Assembly: GCF_051020985.1 (NCBI RefSeq)
Contig: NW_027475142.1
Coordinates: 992,001 to 1,056,000 of the forward strand
Origin: Nomia melanderi
Taxonomy: Eukaryota; Arthropoda; Insecta; Hymenoptera; Halictidae
Direction of reading: 5' to 3'
DNA: 64,000 bases
The notes beneath the pieces were generated by a model that was given only the letters and a program-made list of their open reading frames with translations, ran no database searches and was not told the DNA's origin. The position numbers were made by a program, and so were the translations under genes. Shown piece by piece: positions 51,429-63,759 of this stretch (its first letter is position 1; the number at the start of each line of letters is the position of its first letter).

Positions 51429-54400
51429 GGGCCTCCTACAGACAATGCACTTTGATTTATTGCGCTATCTGTAATAGCACCCGAGATATCACCAGATATA
51501 TATTGGATTTTCCCCTGACCCTGAGTGTCCGGGCCCATCAGACTGTGGTTTTCTCGGCCCCTGGTGGTCCTTGGTCGTTCCCGCTGGCCAGATTCATGCG
51601 CCAGGGCCTCCTACAGACAATGCACTTTGATTTATTGCGCTATCTGTAATAGCACCCGAGATATCACCAGATATATATTGGATTTTTCCCTGACCCTGAG
51701 TGTCCGGCCCCTTGAGTCGGTGGTTTTCTCGGCCCCTGGTGGTCCGAAGTCGTTCCCGCTGCCCAGATTCATGCGCTAGGGCCTCCTACAGACAATGCAC
51801 TTTGGTTTTTTGCGCTATCTCTAATTGCACCCAAGATATCACCAGATATTTGCTGGATTTTTACATGACCTTGGGTGACGGATTCCGAATATCTGTAATT
51901 TTCTCGGCCACTGGTGGTCCGAGGTCGTTCCTGCGGCACAGATTCATTCGCAAGGGCCTCCTACAGACAATGCACTTTGATTTATTGCGCTATCTGTAAT
52001 AGCACCAGAGATATCACCAGATATATATTGGGTTTTCCCCTGACCCTGAGTGTCCGGACCCATGAGACGGTGGTTTTTTCGGCCCCTGGTTGTCCGAGGT
52101 CGTTCCCGCTGCCCAGATTCATGCGCCAGGACCTCCTACAGACAATGCACTTTGGTTGATTGCGCTATCTGTAATAGCACCCGAGATATAACCAGATATA
52201 TATTGGATTTTCCCCTGACCCTGAGTGTCCGGACCCATGAGACGGTGGTTTTCTCGGCCCCTGGTGGTCCGAGGTCGTTCCCGCTGCACAGATGCATGCA
52301 CCAGGGCCTCCCGCAGATAATTCACTTTGGTTTATTGCGCTATCTCTAATAGCACCCGAGATATCACCAGATATATATTGGGTTTTCCCCTGACCCTGAG
52401 TGTCCGGACCCATGAGACGGTGGTTTCTCGGCCACTGGTGGTCCGAGGTCGTTCCTGCGGCACAGATTCATTCGCAAGGGCCTCCTACAGACAGTGCACT
52501 TTGGTTTATTGCGCTATCTGTAATAGCACCCGAGATATCACCAGATATATATTGGATTTTTCCCTGACCCTGAGTGTCCGGCTCCATGAGACGGTGATTT
52601 TCTCGTCCCCTGGTGGTCCGACGTCGTTCCCGCTGCACAGATGCATGCGCCAGGGCCTCCTTCAGATAATTCACTTTGGTTTATTGCGCTATCTCTAATA
52701 GCACCCGAGATATCACCAGAAATATATTGGATTTTCCCCTGACCCTGAGTGTCCGGCCCCATGAGACTGTGGTTTTCTCGGCCCCTGGTGGTCCGAGGTC
52801 GTTCCCGCTGTCCAGATACATGCGCCAGGGCCTCCTACAGACAATGCACTTTGATTTATTGCGCTATCTGTAATAGCACCCGAGATATCACCAGATATAT
52901 ATTGGATTTTCCCCTGACCCTGACTGTCCGGGCCCATGAGACTGTGGTTTTCTCGGCCCCTGGTGGTCCGTGGTCGTTCCCGCTGGCCAGATTCATGCGC
53001 CAGGGCCTCCTACAGACAATGCACTTTGATTTATTGCGCTATCTGTAATAGCACCCGAGATATCACCAGATATATATTGGGTTTTCCCCTGACCCTGAGT
53101 GTCCGGACCCATGAGACGGTGGTTTTCTCGGCCACTGGTGGTCCGAGGTCGTTCCTGCGGCACAGATTCATTCGCAAGGGCCTCCTACAGACAGTGCACT
53201 TTGGTTTATTGCGCTATCTGTAATAGCACCCGAGATATCACCAGATATATATTGGATTTTTCCCTGACCCTGAGTGTCCGGCTCCATGAGACGGTGATTT
53301 TCTCGTCCCCTGGTGGTCCGACGTCGTTCCCGCTGCACAGATGCATGCGCCAGGGCCTCCTTCAGATAATTCACTTTGGTTTATTGCGCTATCTCTAATA
53401 GCACCCGAGATATCACCAGATATATATTGGATTTTCCCCTGACCCTGAGTGTCCGGCCCCATGAGACTGTGGTTTTCTCGGCGCCTGGTGGTCCGAGGTC
53501 GTTCCCGCTGTCCAGATTCATGCGCCAGGGCCTCCTACAGACAATGCACTTTGATTTATTGCGCTATCTGTAATAGCACCCGAGATATCACCAGATATAT
53601 ATTGGATTTTCCCCTGACCCTGAGTGTCCGGGCCCATCAGACTGTGGTTTTCTCGGCCCCTGTTGGTCCGTGGTCGTTCCCGCTGGCCAGATTCATGCGC
53701 CAGGGCCTCCTACAGACAATGCACTTTGATTTATTGCGCTATCTGTAATAGCACCCGAGATATCACCAGATATATATTGGATTTCTCCCTGACCCTGAGT
53801 GTCCGGCTCCATGAGACGGTGATTTTCTCGGCCCCTGGTGGTCCGAGGTCGTTCCCGCTGCCCAGATTCATGCGCTAGGGCCTCCTACAGACAATGCACT
53901 TTGATTTATTGCGCTATCTGTAATAGCACCCGAGATATCACCAGATATATATTGGATTTTCCCCTGACCCTGAGTGTCCGGGCCCATGAGACTGTGGTTT
54001 TCTCGGCCCCTGGTGGTCCGTGGTCGTTCCCGCTGGCCAGATTCATGCGCCAGGGCCTCCTACAGACAATGCACTTTGATTTATTGCGCTATCTCTAATA
54101 GCACCCGAGATATCACCAGATATATATTGGATTTTTCCCTGACCCTGAGTGTCCGGCCCCATGAGACGGTGGTTTTCTGGGCCCCTGGTGGCCCGAGGTC
54201 GTTCCCGCTGCACAGATGCATGCGCCAGGGCCTCCTGCAGATAATTCTCTTTGGTTTATTGCGCTATCTCTAATAGCACCCGAGATATCACCAGATATAT
54301 ATTGGATTTTCCCCTGACCCTGAGTGTCCGGCCCCGTGAGTCGGTGGTTTTCTCGGCCCCTGGCGGTCCGAGGTCGTTCCCGCTGCCCAGATTCATGCGC

Positions 54401-57400
54401 CAGGGCCTCCTACAGACAATGCACTTTGGTTTATTACGCTATCTCTAATATTACCCGAGTAATCACCAGATATTTGCTGGATTTTTACATGACCTTGGGT
54501 GACGGATTCCGAATATCTGTAATTTTCTCGGCCACTGGTGGTCCGAGGTCGTTCCTGCGGCACAGATTCATTCGCAAGGGCCTCCTACAGACAATGCACT
54601 TTGATTTATTGCGCTATCTGTAATAGCACCAGAGATATCACCAGATATATATTGGGTTTTCCCCTGACCCTGAGTGTCCGGACCCATGAGACGGTGGTTT
54701 TTTCGGCCCCTGGTTGTCCGAGGTCGTTCCCGCTGCCCAGATTCATGCGCCAGGGCCTCCTACAGACAATGCACTTTGGTTGATTGCGCTATCTGTAATA
54801 GCACCCGAGATATCACCAGATATATATTGGATTTTTCCCTGACCCTGAGTGTCCGGCGCCATGAGACGGTGGTTTTCTCGGCCCCTGGTGGTCCGAGGTC
54901 GTTCCCGCTGCACAGATTCATTCGCCTGGGCCTCCTACAGACAATGCACTTTGATTTATTGCGCTATCTGTAATAGCACCCGAGATATCACCAGATATAT
55001 ATTGGATTTCTCCCTGACCCTGAGTGTCCGGCTCCATGAGACGGTGATTTTCTCGGCCCCTGGTGGTCCGAGGTCGTTCCCGCTGCCCAGATTCATGCGC
55101 TAGGGCCTCCTACAGACAATGCACTTTGATTTATTGCGCTATCTGTAATAGCACCCGAGATATCACCAGATATATATTGGATTTCTCCCTGACCCTGAGT
55201 GTCCGGCCCCGTGAGTCGGTGGTTTTCTGGGCCCCTGGTGGTCCGAGGTCGTTCCTGCGGCACAGATTCATTCGCAAGGGCCTCCTACAGACAATGCACT
55301 TTGGTTTATTGCGCTATCTGTAATAGCACCCGAGATATCACCAGATATATATTGGATTTTCCCCTGACCCTGAGTGTCCGGCCCCATGAGACTGTGGTTT
55401 TCTCGGCCCCTGGTGGTCCGAGGTCGTTCCCGCTGGCCAGATTCATGCGCCTGGGCCTCCTACAGACAATGCACTTTAGTTCATTGCGCTATCTGTAATA
55501 GCACCAGACATATAACCAGATATATATTGGATTTTCCCCTGACCCTGAGTGTCCGGACCCATGAGACGGTGGTTTTCTCGGCCCCTGGTGGTCCGAGGTC
55601 GTTCCCGCTGCACAGATGCATGCACCAGGGCCTCCTGCAGATAATTCACTTTGGTTTATTGCTTTATCTCTAATAGCACCCGAGATATGACCAGATATAT
55701 ATTGGATTTTCCCCTGACCCAGAGTATCCGGACCCATGAGACGGTGGTTTTCTCGGCCCCTGGTGGTCCGAGGTCGTTCCCGCTGCCCAGATTCATGCGC
55801 CAGGGCCTCCTACAGACAATGCACTTTGGTTTATTGCGCTATCTGTAATAGAACCCGAGATATCGCCAGATATATATTGGGTTTTCCCCTGACCCTGAGT
55901 GTCCGGACCCATGAGACGGTGGTTTTCTCGGCCACTGGTGGTCCGAGGTCGTTCCTGCGGCACAGATTCATTCGCAAGGGCCTCCTACAGACAATGCACT
56001 TTAGTTCATTGCGCTATCTGTAATAGCACCAGACATATAACCAGATATATATTGGATTTTCCCCTGACCCTGAGTGTCCGGACCCATGAGACGGTGGTTT
56101 TCTCGGCCCCTGGTGGTCCGAGGTCGTTCCCGCTGCCCAGATTCATGCGCCAGGGCCTCCTACAGACAGTGCACTTTGGTTTATTGCGCTATCTGTAATA
56201 GCACCCGAGATATCACCAGATATATATTGGATTTTTCCCTGACCCTGAGCGTCCGGCTCCATGAGACGGTGATTTTCTCGTCCCCTGGTGGTCCGACGTC
56301 GTTCCCGCTGCCCAGATTCATGCGCCAGGGCCTCCTACAGACAATGCACTTTGGTTTATTGCGCTATCCCTAATAGCACCCGAGATAACACCAGGTATAT
56401 GCTGGATTTTTACATGACCTTGGGTGACGGATTCCGAATATCTGTAATTTTCTCGGCCACTGGTGGTCCGAGGTCGTTCCTGCGGCACAGATTCATTCGC
56501 CAGTGCCTCCTACAGACAATGCACTTTGATTTATTGCGCTATCTCTAATAGCACCCGAGATATCACCAGATATATATTGGATTTTTCCCCGACCCTGAGC
56601 GTCCGGCCCCATGAGACGGTGTTTTTCTCGACCCCTGGTGGTCCGAGGTCGTTCCCGCTGCACAGATGCATGCGCCAGGGCCTCTTGCAGACAATTCACT
56701 TTGCTTTATTGCGCTATCTCTAATAGCACCCGAGATATCACCAGATATATATTGGATTTTCCCCTGACCCTGAGTGTCCGGACCCATGAGACGGTGGTTT
56801 TCTCGGCCTCTGGTGGTCCGAGGTCGTTCCCGCTGCACAGATTCATTCGACTGGGCCTCCTACAGACAATGCACTTTGATTTATTGCGCTATCTGTAATA
56901 GCACCCGAGATATCACCAGATATATATTGGATTTTCCCCTGACCCTGAGTGTCCGGACCCATGAGACGGTGGTTTTCTCGGCCCCTGGTGGTCCGAGGTC
57001 GTTCCCGCTGCCCAGATTCATGCGCCAGGGCCTCCTACATACAGTGCACTTTGGTTTATTGCGCTATCTGTAATAGCACCCGAGATATCACCAGATATAT
57101 ATTGGATTTTTCCCTGACCCTGAGTGTCCGGCTCCATGAGACGGTGATTTTCTCGTCCCCTGGTGGTCCGACGTCGTTCCCGCTGCCCAGATTCATGCGC
57201 CAGGGCCTCCTACAGACAATGCACTTTGGTTTATTGCGCTATCTCTAATAGCACCCGAGATATCACCAGATATTTGCTGGATTTTTACATGACCTTGGGT
57301 GACGGATTCCGAATGTCTGTAATTTTCTCGGCCACTGGTGGTCCGAGGTCGTTCCTGCGGCACAGATTCATTCGCAAGGGCCTCCTACAGACAATGCACT

Positions 57401-57552
57401 TTGGTTTATTGCGCTATCTGTAATAGCACCCGAGATATCACCAGACATATATTGGATTTTTCCCTGACCCTGAGTGTCCGGCTCCATGGGACGGTGATTT
57501 TCTCGGCCCCTGGTGGTCCGAGGTCCTTCCCGCTGCACAGATTCATTCGCCT
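51429..57552 (+). repeat. 35-monomer unit (6,124 bp), copy A
   Basis: Matches 57,553-63,676 at 6,124 bp with no difference seen in any segment I compared, including rare variants: 'ggtggtttctcgg' one-base deletion near 52,425, 'accagaaatatattgg' near 52,720, 'aatattacccgagtaatcacc' near 54,450, 'ttgctttatctc' near 55,660, 'cagagtatccgg' near 55,722, 'gcgctatccctaatag' near 56,363. The left edge lies at 51,428/57,552 ('atgcgccagg' against 'attcgcctgg'). Confidence 0.9.
53974..54780 (+). repeat. Module shared with 34,205-35,010 (19,769-bp offset)
   Basis: About four to five monomers matching the module zone upstream: 'ccgggcccatgagactgtgg', 'ggtggcccgaggtcg', 'gataattctctttgg', 'ccccgtgagtcggtgg', 'ctggcggtccgagg' and 'ggttttttcggcccctgg'. 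Offset 19,769 bp is 113 monomers. A variant near 54,448 ('aatattacccgagtaatcacc') differs from 'aatatcacccgagatatcacc' upstream. Confidence 0.78.
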
Positions 57553-60500
57553 GGGCCTCCTACAGACAATGCACTTTGATTTATTGCGCTATCTGTAATA
57601 GCACCCGAGATATCACCAGATATATATTGGATTTTCCCCTGACCCTGAGTGTCCGGGCCCATCAGACTGTGGTTTTCTCGGCCCCTGGTGGTCCTTGGTC
57701 GTTCCCGCTGGCCAGATTCATGCGCCAGGGCCTCCTACAGACAATGCACTTTGATTTATTGCGCTATCTGTAATAGCACCCGAGATATCACCAGATATAT
57801 ATTGGATTTTTCCCTGACCCTGAGTGTCCGGCCCCTTGAGTCGGTGGTTTTCTCGGCCCCTGGTGGTCCGAAGTCGTTCCCGCTGCCCAGATTCATGCGC
57901 TAGGGCCTCCTACAGACAATGCACTTTGGTTTTTTGCGCTATCTCTAATTGCACCCAAGATATCACCAGATATTTGCTGGATTTTTACATGACCTTGGGT
58001 GACGGATTCCGAATATCTGTAATTTTCTCGGCCACTGGTGGTCCGAGGTCGTTCCTGCGGCACAGATTCATTCGCAAGGGCCTCCTACAGACAATGCACT
58101 TTGATTTATTGCGCTATCTGTAATAGCACCAGAGATATCACCAGATATATATTGGGTTTTCCCCTGACCCTGAGTGTCCGGACCCATGAGACGGTGGTTT
58201 TTTCGGCCCCTGGTTGTCCGAGGTCGTTCCCGCTGCCCAGATTCATGCGCCAGGACCTCCTACAGACAATGCACTTTGGTTGATTGCGCTATCTGTAATA
58301 GCACCCGAGATATAACCAGATATATATTGGATTTTCCCCTGACCCTGAGTGTCCGGACCCATGAGACGGTGGTTTTCTCGGCCCCTGGTGGTCCGAGGTC
58401 GTTCCCGCTGCACAGATGCATGCACCAGGGCCTCCCGCAGATAATTCACTTTGGTTTATTGCGCTATCTCTAATAGCACCCGAGATATCACCAGATATAT
58501 ATTGGGTTTTCCCCTGACCCTGAGTGTCCGGACCCATGAGACGGTGGTTTCTCGGCCACTGGTGGTCCGAGGTCGTTCCTGCGGCACAGATTCATTCGCA
58601 AGGGCCTCCTACAGACAGTGCACTTTGGTTTATTGCGCTATCTGTAATAGCACCCGAGATATCACCAGATATATATTGGATTTTTCCCTGACCCTGAGTG
58701 TCCGGCTCCATGAGACGGTGATTTTCTCGTCCCCTGGTGGTCCGACGTCGTTCCCGCTGCACAGATGCATGCGCCAGGGCCTCCTTCAGATAATTCACTT
58801 TGGTTTATTGCGCTATCTCTAATAGCACCCGAGATATCACCAGAAATATATTGGATTTTCCCCTGACCCTGAGTGTCCGGCCCCATGAGACTGTGGTTTT
58901 CTCGGCCCCTGGTGGTCCGAGGTCGTTCCCGCTGTCCAGATACATGCGCCAGGGCCTCCTACAGACAATGCACTTTGATTTATTGCGCTATCTGTAATAG
59001 CACCCGAGATATCACCAGATATATATTGGATTTTCCCCTGACCCTGACTGTCCGGGCCCATGAGACTGTGGTTTTCTCGGCCCCTGGTGGTCCGTGGTCG
59101 TTCCCGCTGGCCAGATTCATGCGCCAGGGCCTCCTACAGACAATGCACTTTGATTTATTGCGCTATCTGTAATAGCACCCGAGATATCACCAGATATATA
59201 TTGGGTTTTCCCCTGACCCTGAGTGTCCGGACCCATGAGACGGTGGTTTTCTCGGCCACTGGTGGTCCGAGGTCGTTCCTGCGGCACAGATTCATTCGCA
59301 AGGGCCTCCTACAGACAGTGCACTTTGGTTTATTGCGCTATCTGTAATAGCACCCGAGATATCACCAGATATATATTGGATTTTTCCCTGACCCTGAGTG
59401 TCCGGCTCCATGAGACGGTGATTTTCTCGTCCCCTGGTGGTCCGACGTCGTTCCCGCTGCACAGATGCATGCGCCAGGGCCTCCTTCAGATAATTCACTT
59501 TGGTTTATTGCGCTATCTCTAATAGCACCCGAGATATCACCAGATATATATTGGATTTTCCCCTGACCCTGAGTGTCCGGCCCCATGAGACTGTGGTTTT
59601 CTCGGCGCCTGGTGGTCCGAGGTCGTTCCCGCTGTCCAGATTCATGCGCCAGGGCCTCCTACAGACAATGCACTTTGATTTATTGCGCTATCTGTAATAG
59701 CACCCGAGATATCACCAGATATATATTGGATTTTCCCCTGACCCTGAGTGTCCGGGCCCATCAGACTGTGGTTTTCTCGGCCCCTGTTGGTCCGTGGTCG
59801 TTCCCGCTGGCCAGATTCATGCGCCAGGGCCTCCTACAGACAATGCACTTTGATTTATTGCGCTATCTGTAATAGCACCCGAGATATCACCAGATATATA
59901 TTGGATTTCTCCCTGACCCTGAGTGTCCGGCTCCATGAGACGGTGATTTTCTCGGCCCCTGGTGGTCCGAGGTCGTTCCCGCTGCCCAGATTCATGCGCT
60001 AGGGCCTCCTACAGACAATGCACTTTGATTTATTGCGCTATCTGTAATAGCACCCGAGATATCACCAGATATATATTGGATTTTCCCCTGACCCTGAGTG
60101 TCCGGGCCCATGAGACTGTGGTTTTCTCGGCCCCTGGTGGTCCGTGGTCGTTCCCGCTGGCCAGATTCATGCGCCAGGGCCTCCTACAGACAATGCACTT
60201 TGATTTATTGCGCTATCTCTAATAGCACCCGAGATATCACCAGATATATATTGGATTTTTCCCTGACCCTGAGTGTCCGGCCCCATGAGACGGTGGTTTT
60301 CTGGGCCCCTGGTGGCCCGAGGTCGTTCCCGCTGCACAGATGCATGCGCCAGGGCCTCCTGCAGATAATTCTCTTTGGTTTATTGCGCTATCTCTAATAG
60401 CACCCGAGATATCACCAGATATATATTGGATTTTCCCCTGACCCTGAGTGTCCGGCCCCGTGAGTCGGTGGTTTTCTCGGCCCCTGGCGGTCCGAGGTCG

Positions 60501-63500
60501 TTCCCGCTGCCCAGATTCATGCGCCAGGGCCTCCTACAGACAATGCACTTTGGTTTATTACGCTATCTCTAATATTACCCGAGTAATCACCAGATATTTG
60601 CTGGATTTTTACATGACCTTGGGTGACGGATTCCGAATATCTGTAATTTTCTCGGCCACTGGTGGTCCGAGGTCGTTCCTGCGGCACAGATTCATTCGCA
60701 AGGGCCTCCTACAGACAATGCACTTTGATTTATTGCGCTATCTGTAATAGCACCAGAGATATCACCAGATATATATTGGGTTTTCCCCTGACCCTGAGTG
60801 TCCGGACCCATGAGACGGTGGTTTTTTCGGCCCCTGGTTGTCCGAGGTCGTTCCCGCTGCCCAGATTCATGCGCCAGGGCCTCCTACAGACAATGCACTT
60901 TGGTTGATTGCGCTATCTGTAATAGCACCCGAGATATCACCAGATATATATTGGATTTTTCCCTGACCCTGAGTGTCCGGCGCCATGAGACGGTGGTTTT
61001 CTCGGCCCCTGGTGGTCCGAGGTCGTTCCCGCTGCACAGATTCATTCGCCTGGGCCTCCTACAGACAATGCACTTTGATTTATTGCGCTATCTGTAATAG
61101 CACCCGAGATATCACCAGATATATATTGGATTTCTCCCTGACCCTGAGTGTCCGGCTCCATGAGACGGTGATTTTCTCGGCCCCTGGTGGTCCGAGGTCG
61201 TTCCCGCTGCCCAGATTCATGCGCTAGGGCCTCCTACAGACAATGCACTTTGATTTATTGCGCTATCTGTAATAGCACCCGAGATATCACCAGATATATA
61301 TTGGATTTCTCCCTGACCCTGAGTGTCCGGCCCCGTGAGTCGGTGGTTTTCTGGGCCCCTGGTGGTCCGAGGTCGTTCCTGCGGCACAGATTCATTCGCA
61401 AGGGCCTCCTACAGACAATGCACTTTGGTTTATTGCGCTATCTGTAATAGCACCCGAGATATCACCAGATATATATTGGATTTTCCCCTGACCCTGAGTG
61501 TCCGGCCCCATGAGACTGTGGTTTTCTCGGCCCCTGGTGGTCCGAGGTCGTTCCCGCTGGCCAGATTCATGCGCCTGGGCCTCCTACAGACAATGCACTT
61601 TAGTTCATTGCGCTATCTGTAATAGCACCAGACATATAACCAGATATATATTGGATTTTCCCCTGACCCTGAGTGTCCGGACCCATGAGACGGTGGTTTT
61701 CTCGGCCCCTGGTGGTCCGAGGTCGTTCCCGCTGCACAGATGCATGCACCAGGGCCTCCTGCAGATAATTCACTTTGGTTTATTGCTTTATCTCTAATAG
61801 CACCCGAGATATGACCAGATATATATTGGATTTTCCCCTGACCCAGAGTATCCGGACCCATGAGACGGTGGTTTTCTCGGCCCCTGGTGGTCCGAGGTCG
61901 TTCCCGCTGCCCAGATTCATGCGCCAGGGCCTCCTACAGACAATGCACTTTGGTTTATTGCGCTATCTGTAATAGAACCCGAGATATCGCCAGATATATA
62001 TTGGGTTTTCCCCTGACCCTGAGTGTCCGGACCCATGAGACGGTGGTTTTCTCGGCCACTGGTGGTCCGAGGTCGTTCCTGCGGCACAGATTCATTCGCA
62101 AGGGCCTCCTACAGACAATGCACTTTAGTTCATTGCGCTATCTGTAATAGCACCAGACATATAACCAGATATATATTGGATTTTCCCCTGACCCTGAGTG
62201 TCCGGACCCATGAGACGGTGGTTTTCTCGGCCCCTGGTGGTCCGAGGTCGTTCCCGCTGCCCAGATTCATGCGCCAGGGCCTCCTACAGACAGTGCACTT
62301 TGGTTTATTGCGCTATCTGTAATAGCACCCGAGATATCACCAGATATATATTGGATTTTTCCCTGACCCTGAGCGTCCGGCTCCATGAGACGGTGATTTT
62401 CTCGTCCCCTGGTGGTCCGACGTCGTTCCCGCTGCCCAGATTCATGCGCCAGGGCCTCCTACAGACAATGCACTTTGGTTTATTGCGCTATCCCTAATAG
62501 CACCCGAGATAACACCAGGTATATGCTGGATTTTTACATGACCTTGGGTGACGGATTCCGAATATCTGTAATTTTCTCGGCCACTGGTGGTCCGAGGTCG
62601 TTCCTGCGGCACAGATTCATTCGCCAGTGCCTCCTACAGACAATGCACTTTGATTTATTGCGCTATCTCTAATAGCACCCGAGATATCACCAGATATATA
62701 TTGGATTTTTCCCCGACCCTGAGCGTCCGGCCCCATGAGACGGTGTTTTTCTCGACCCCTGGTGGTCCGAGGTCGTTCCCGCTGCACAGATGCATGCGCC
62801 AGGGCCTCTTGCAGACAATTCACTTTGCTTTATTGCGCTATCTCTAATAGCACCCGAGATATCACCAGATATATATTGGATTTTCCCCTGACCCTGAGTG
62901 TCCGGACCCATGAGACGGTGGTTTTCTCGGCCTCTGGTGGTCCGAGGTCGTTCCCGCTGCACAGATTCATTCGACTGGGCCTCCTACAGACAATGCACTT
63001 TGATTTATTGCGCTATCTGTAATAGCACCCGAGATATCACCAGATATATATTGGATTTTCCCCTGACCCTGAGTGTCCGGACCCATGAGACGGTGGTTTT
63101 CTCGGCCCCTGGTGGTCCGAGGTCGTTCCCGCTGCCCAGATTCATGCGCCAGGGCCTCCTACATACAGTGCACTTTGGTTTATTGCGCTATCTGTAATAG
63201 CACCCGAGATATCACCAGATATATATTGGATTTTTCCCTGACCCTGAGTGTCCGGCTCCATGAGACGGTGATTTTCTCGTCCCCTGGTGGTCCGACGTCG
63301 TTCCCGCTGCCCAGATTCATGCGCCAGGGCCTCCTACAGACAATGCACTTTGGTTTATTGCGCTATCTCTAATAGCACCCGAGATATCACCAGATATTTG
63401 CTGGATTTTTACATGACCTTGGGTGACGGATTCCGAATGTCTGTAATTTTCTCGGCCACTGGTGGTCCGAGGTCGTTCCTGCGGCACAGATTCATTCGCA

Positions 63501-63676
63501 AGGGCCTCCTACAGACAATGCACTTTGGTTTATTGCGCTATCTGTAATAGCACCCGAGATATCACCAGACATATATTGGATTTTTCCCTGACCCTGAGTG
63601 TCCGGCTCCATGGGACGGTGATTTTCTCGGCCCCTGGTGGTCCGAGGTCCTTCCCGCTGCACAGATTCATTCGCCT
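57553..63676 (+). repeat. 35-monomer unit (6,124 bp), copy B
   Basis: Second copy; the match to copy A and its downstream flank extends to about 63,759, then breaks ('ggattttcccc' near 57,631 against 'ggatttttccccgacc' near 63,755). The exchange point therefore lies between 57,553 and 57,635. The identity is higher than between any other large units in the window except the 34-mer copies. Confidence 0.9.
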
Positions 63677-63759
63677 GGGCCTCCTACAGACAATGCACTT
63701 TGATTTATTGCGCTATCTGTAATAGCACCCGAGATATCACCAGATATATATTGGATTTT

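Larger units (their letters stand above)
44438..52834 (+). repeat. Large unit 2 (8,397 bp, about 48 monomers)
   Basis: Tandem partner of unit 1, longer by 1,400 bp or eight monomers. All the extra length lies between about 46,900 and 49,510. Its end is sharp: 'ctacagacagtgcactttgg' at 44,438 against 'ctacagacaatgcactttga' at 52,835. The last 1,406 bp (51,429-52,834) also form the start of the 6,124-bp unit pair, so two large duplications overlap here. Confidence 0.88.
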
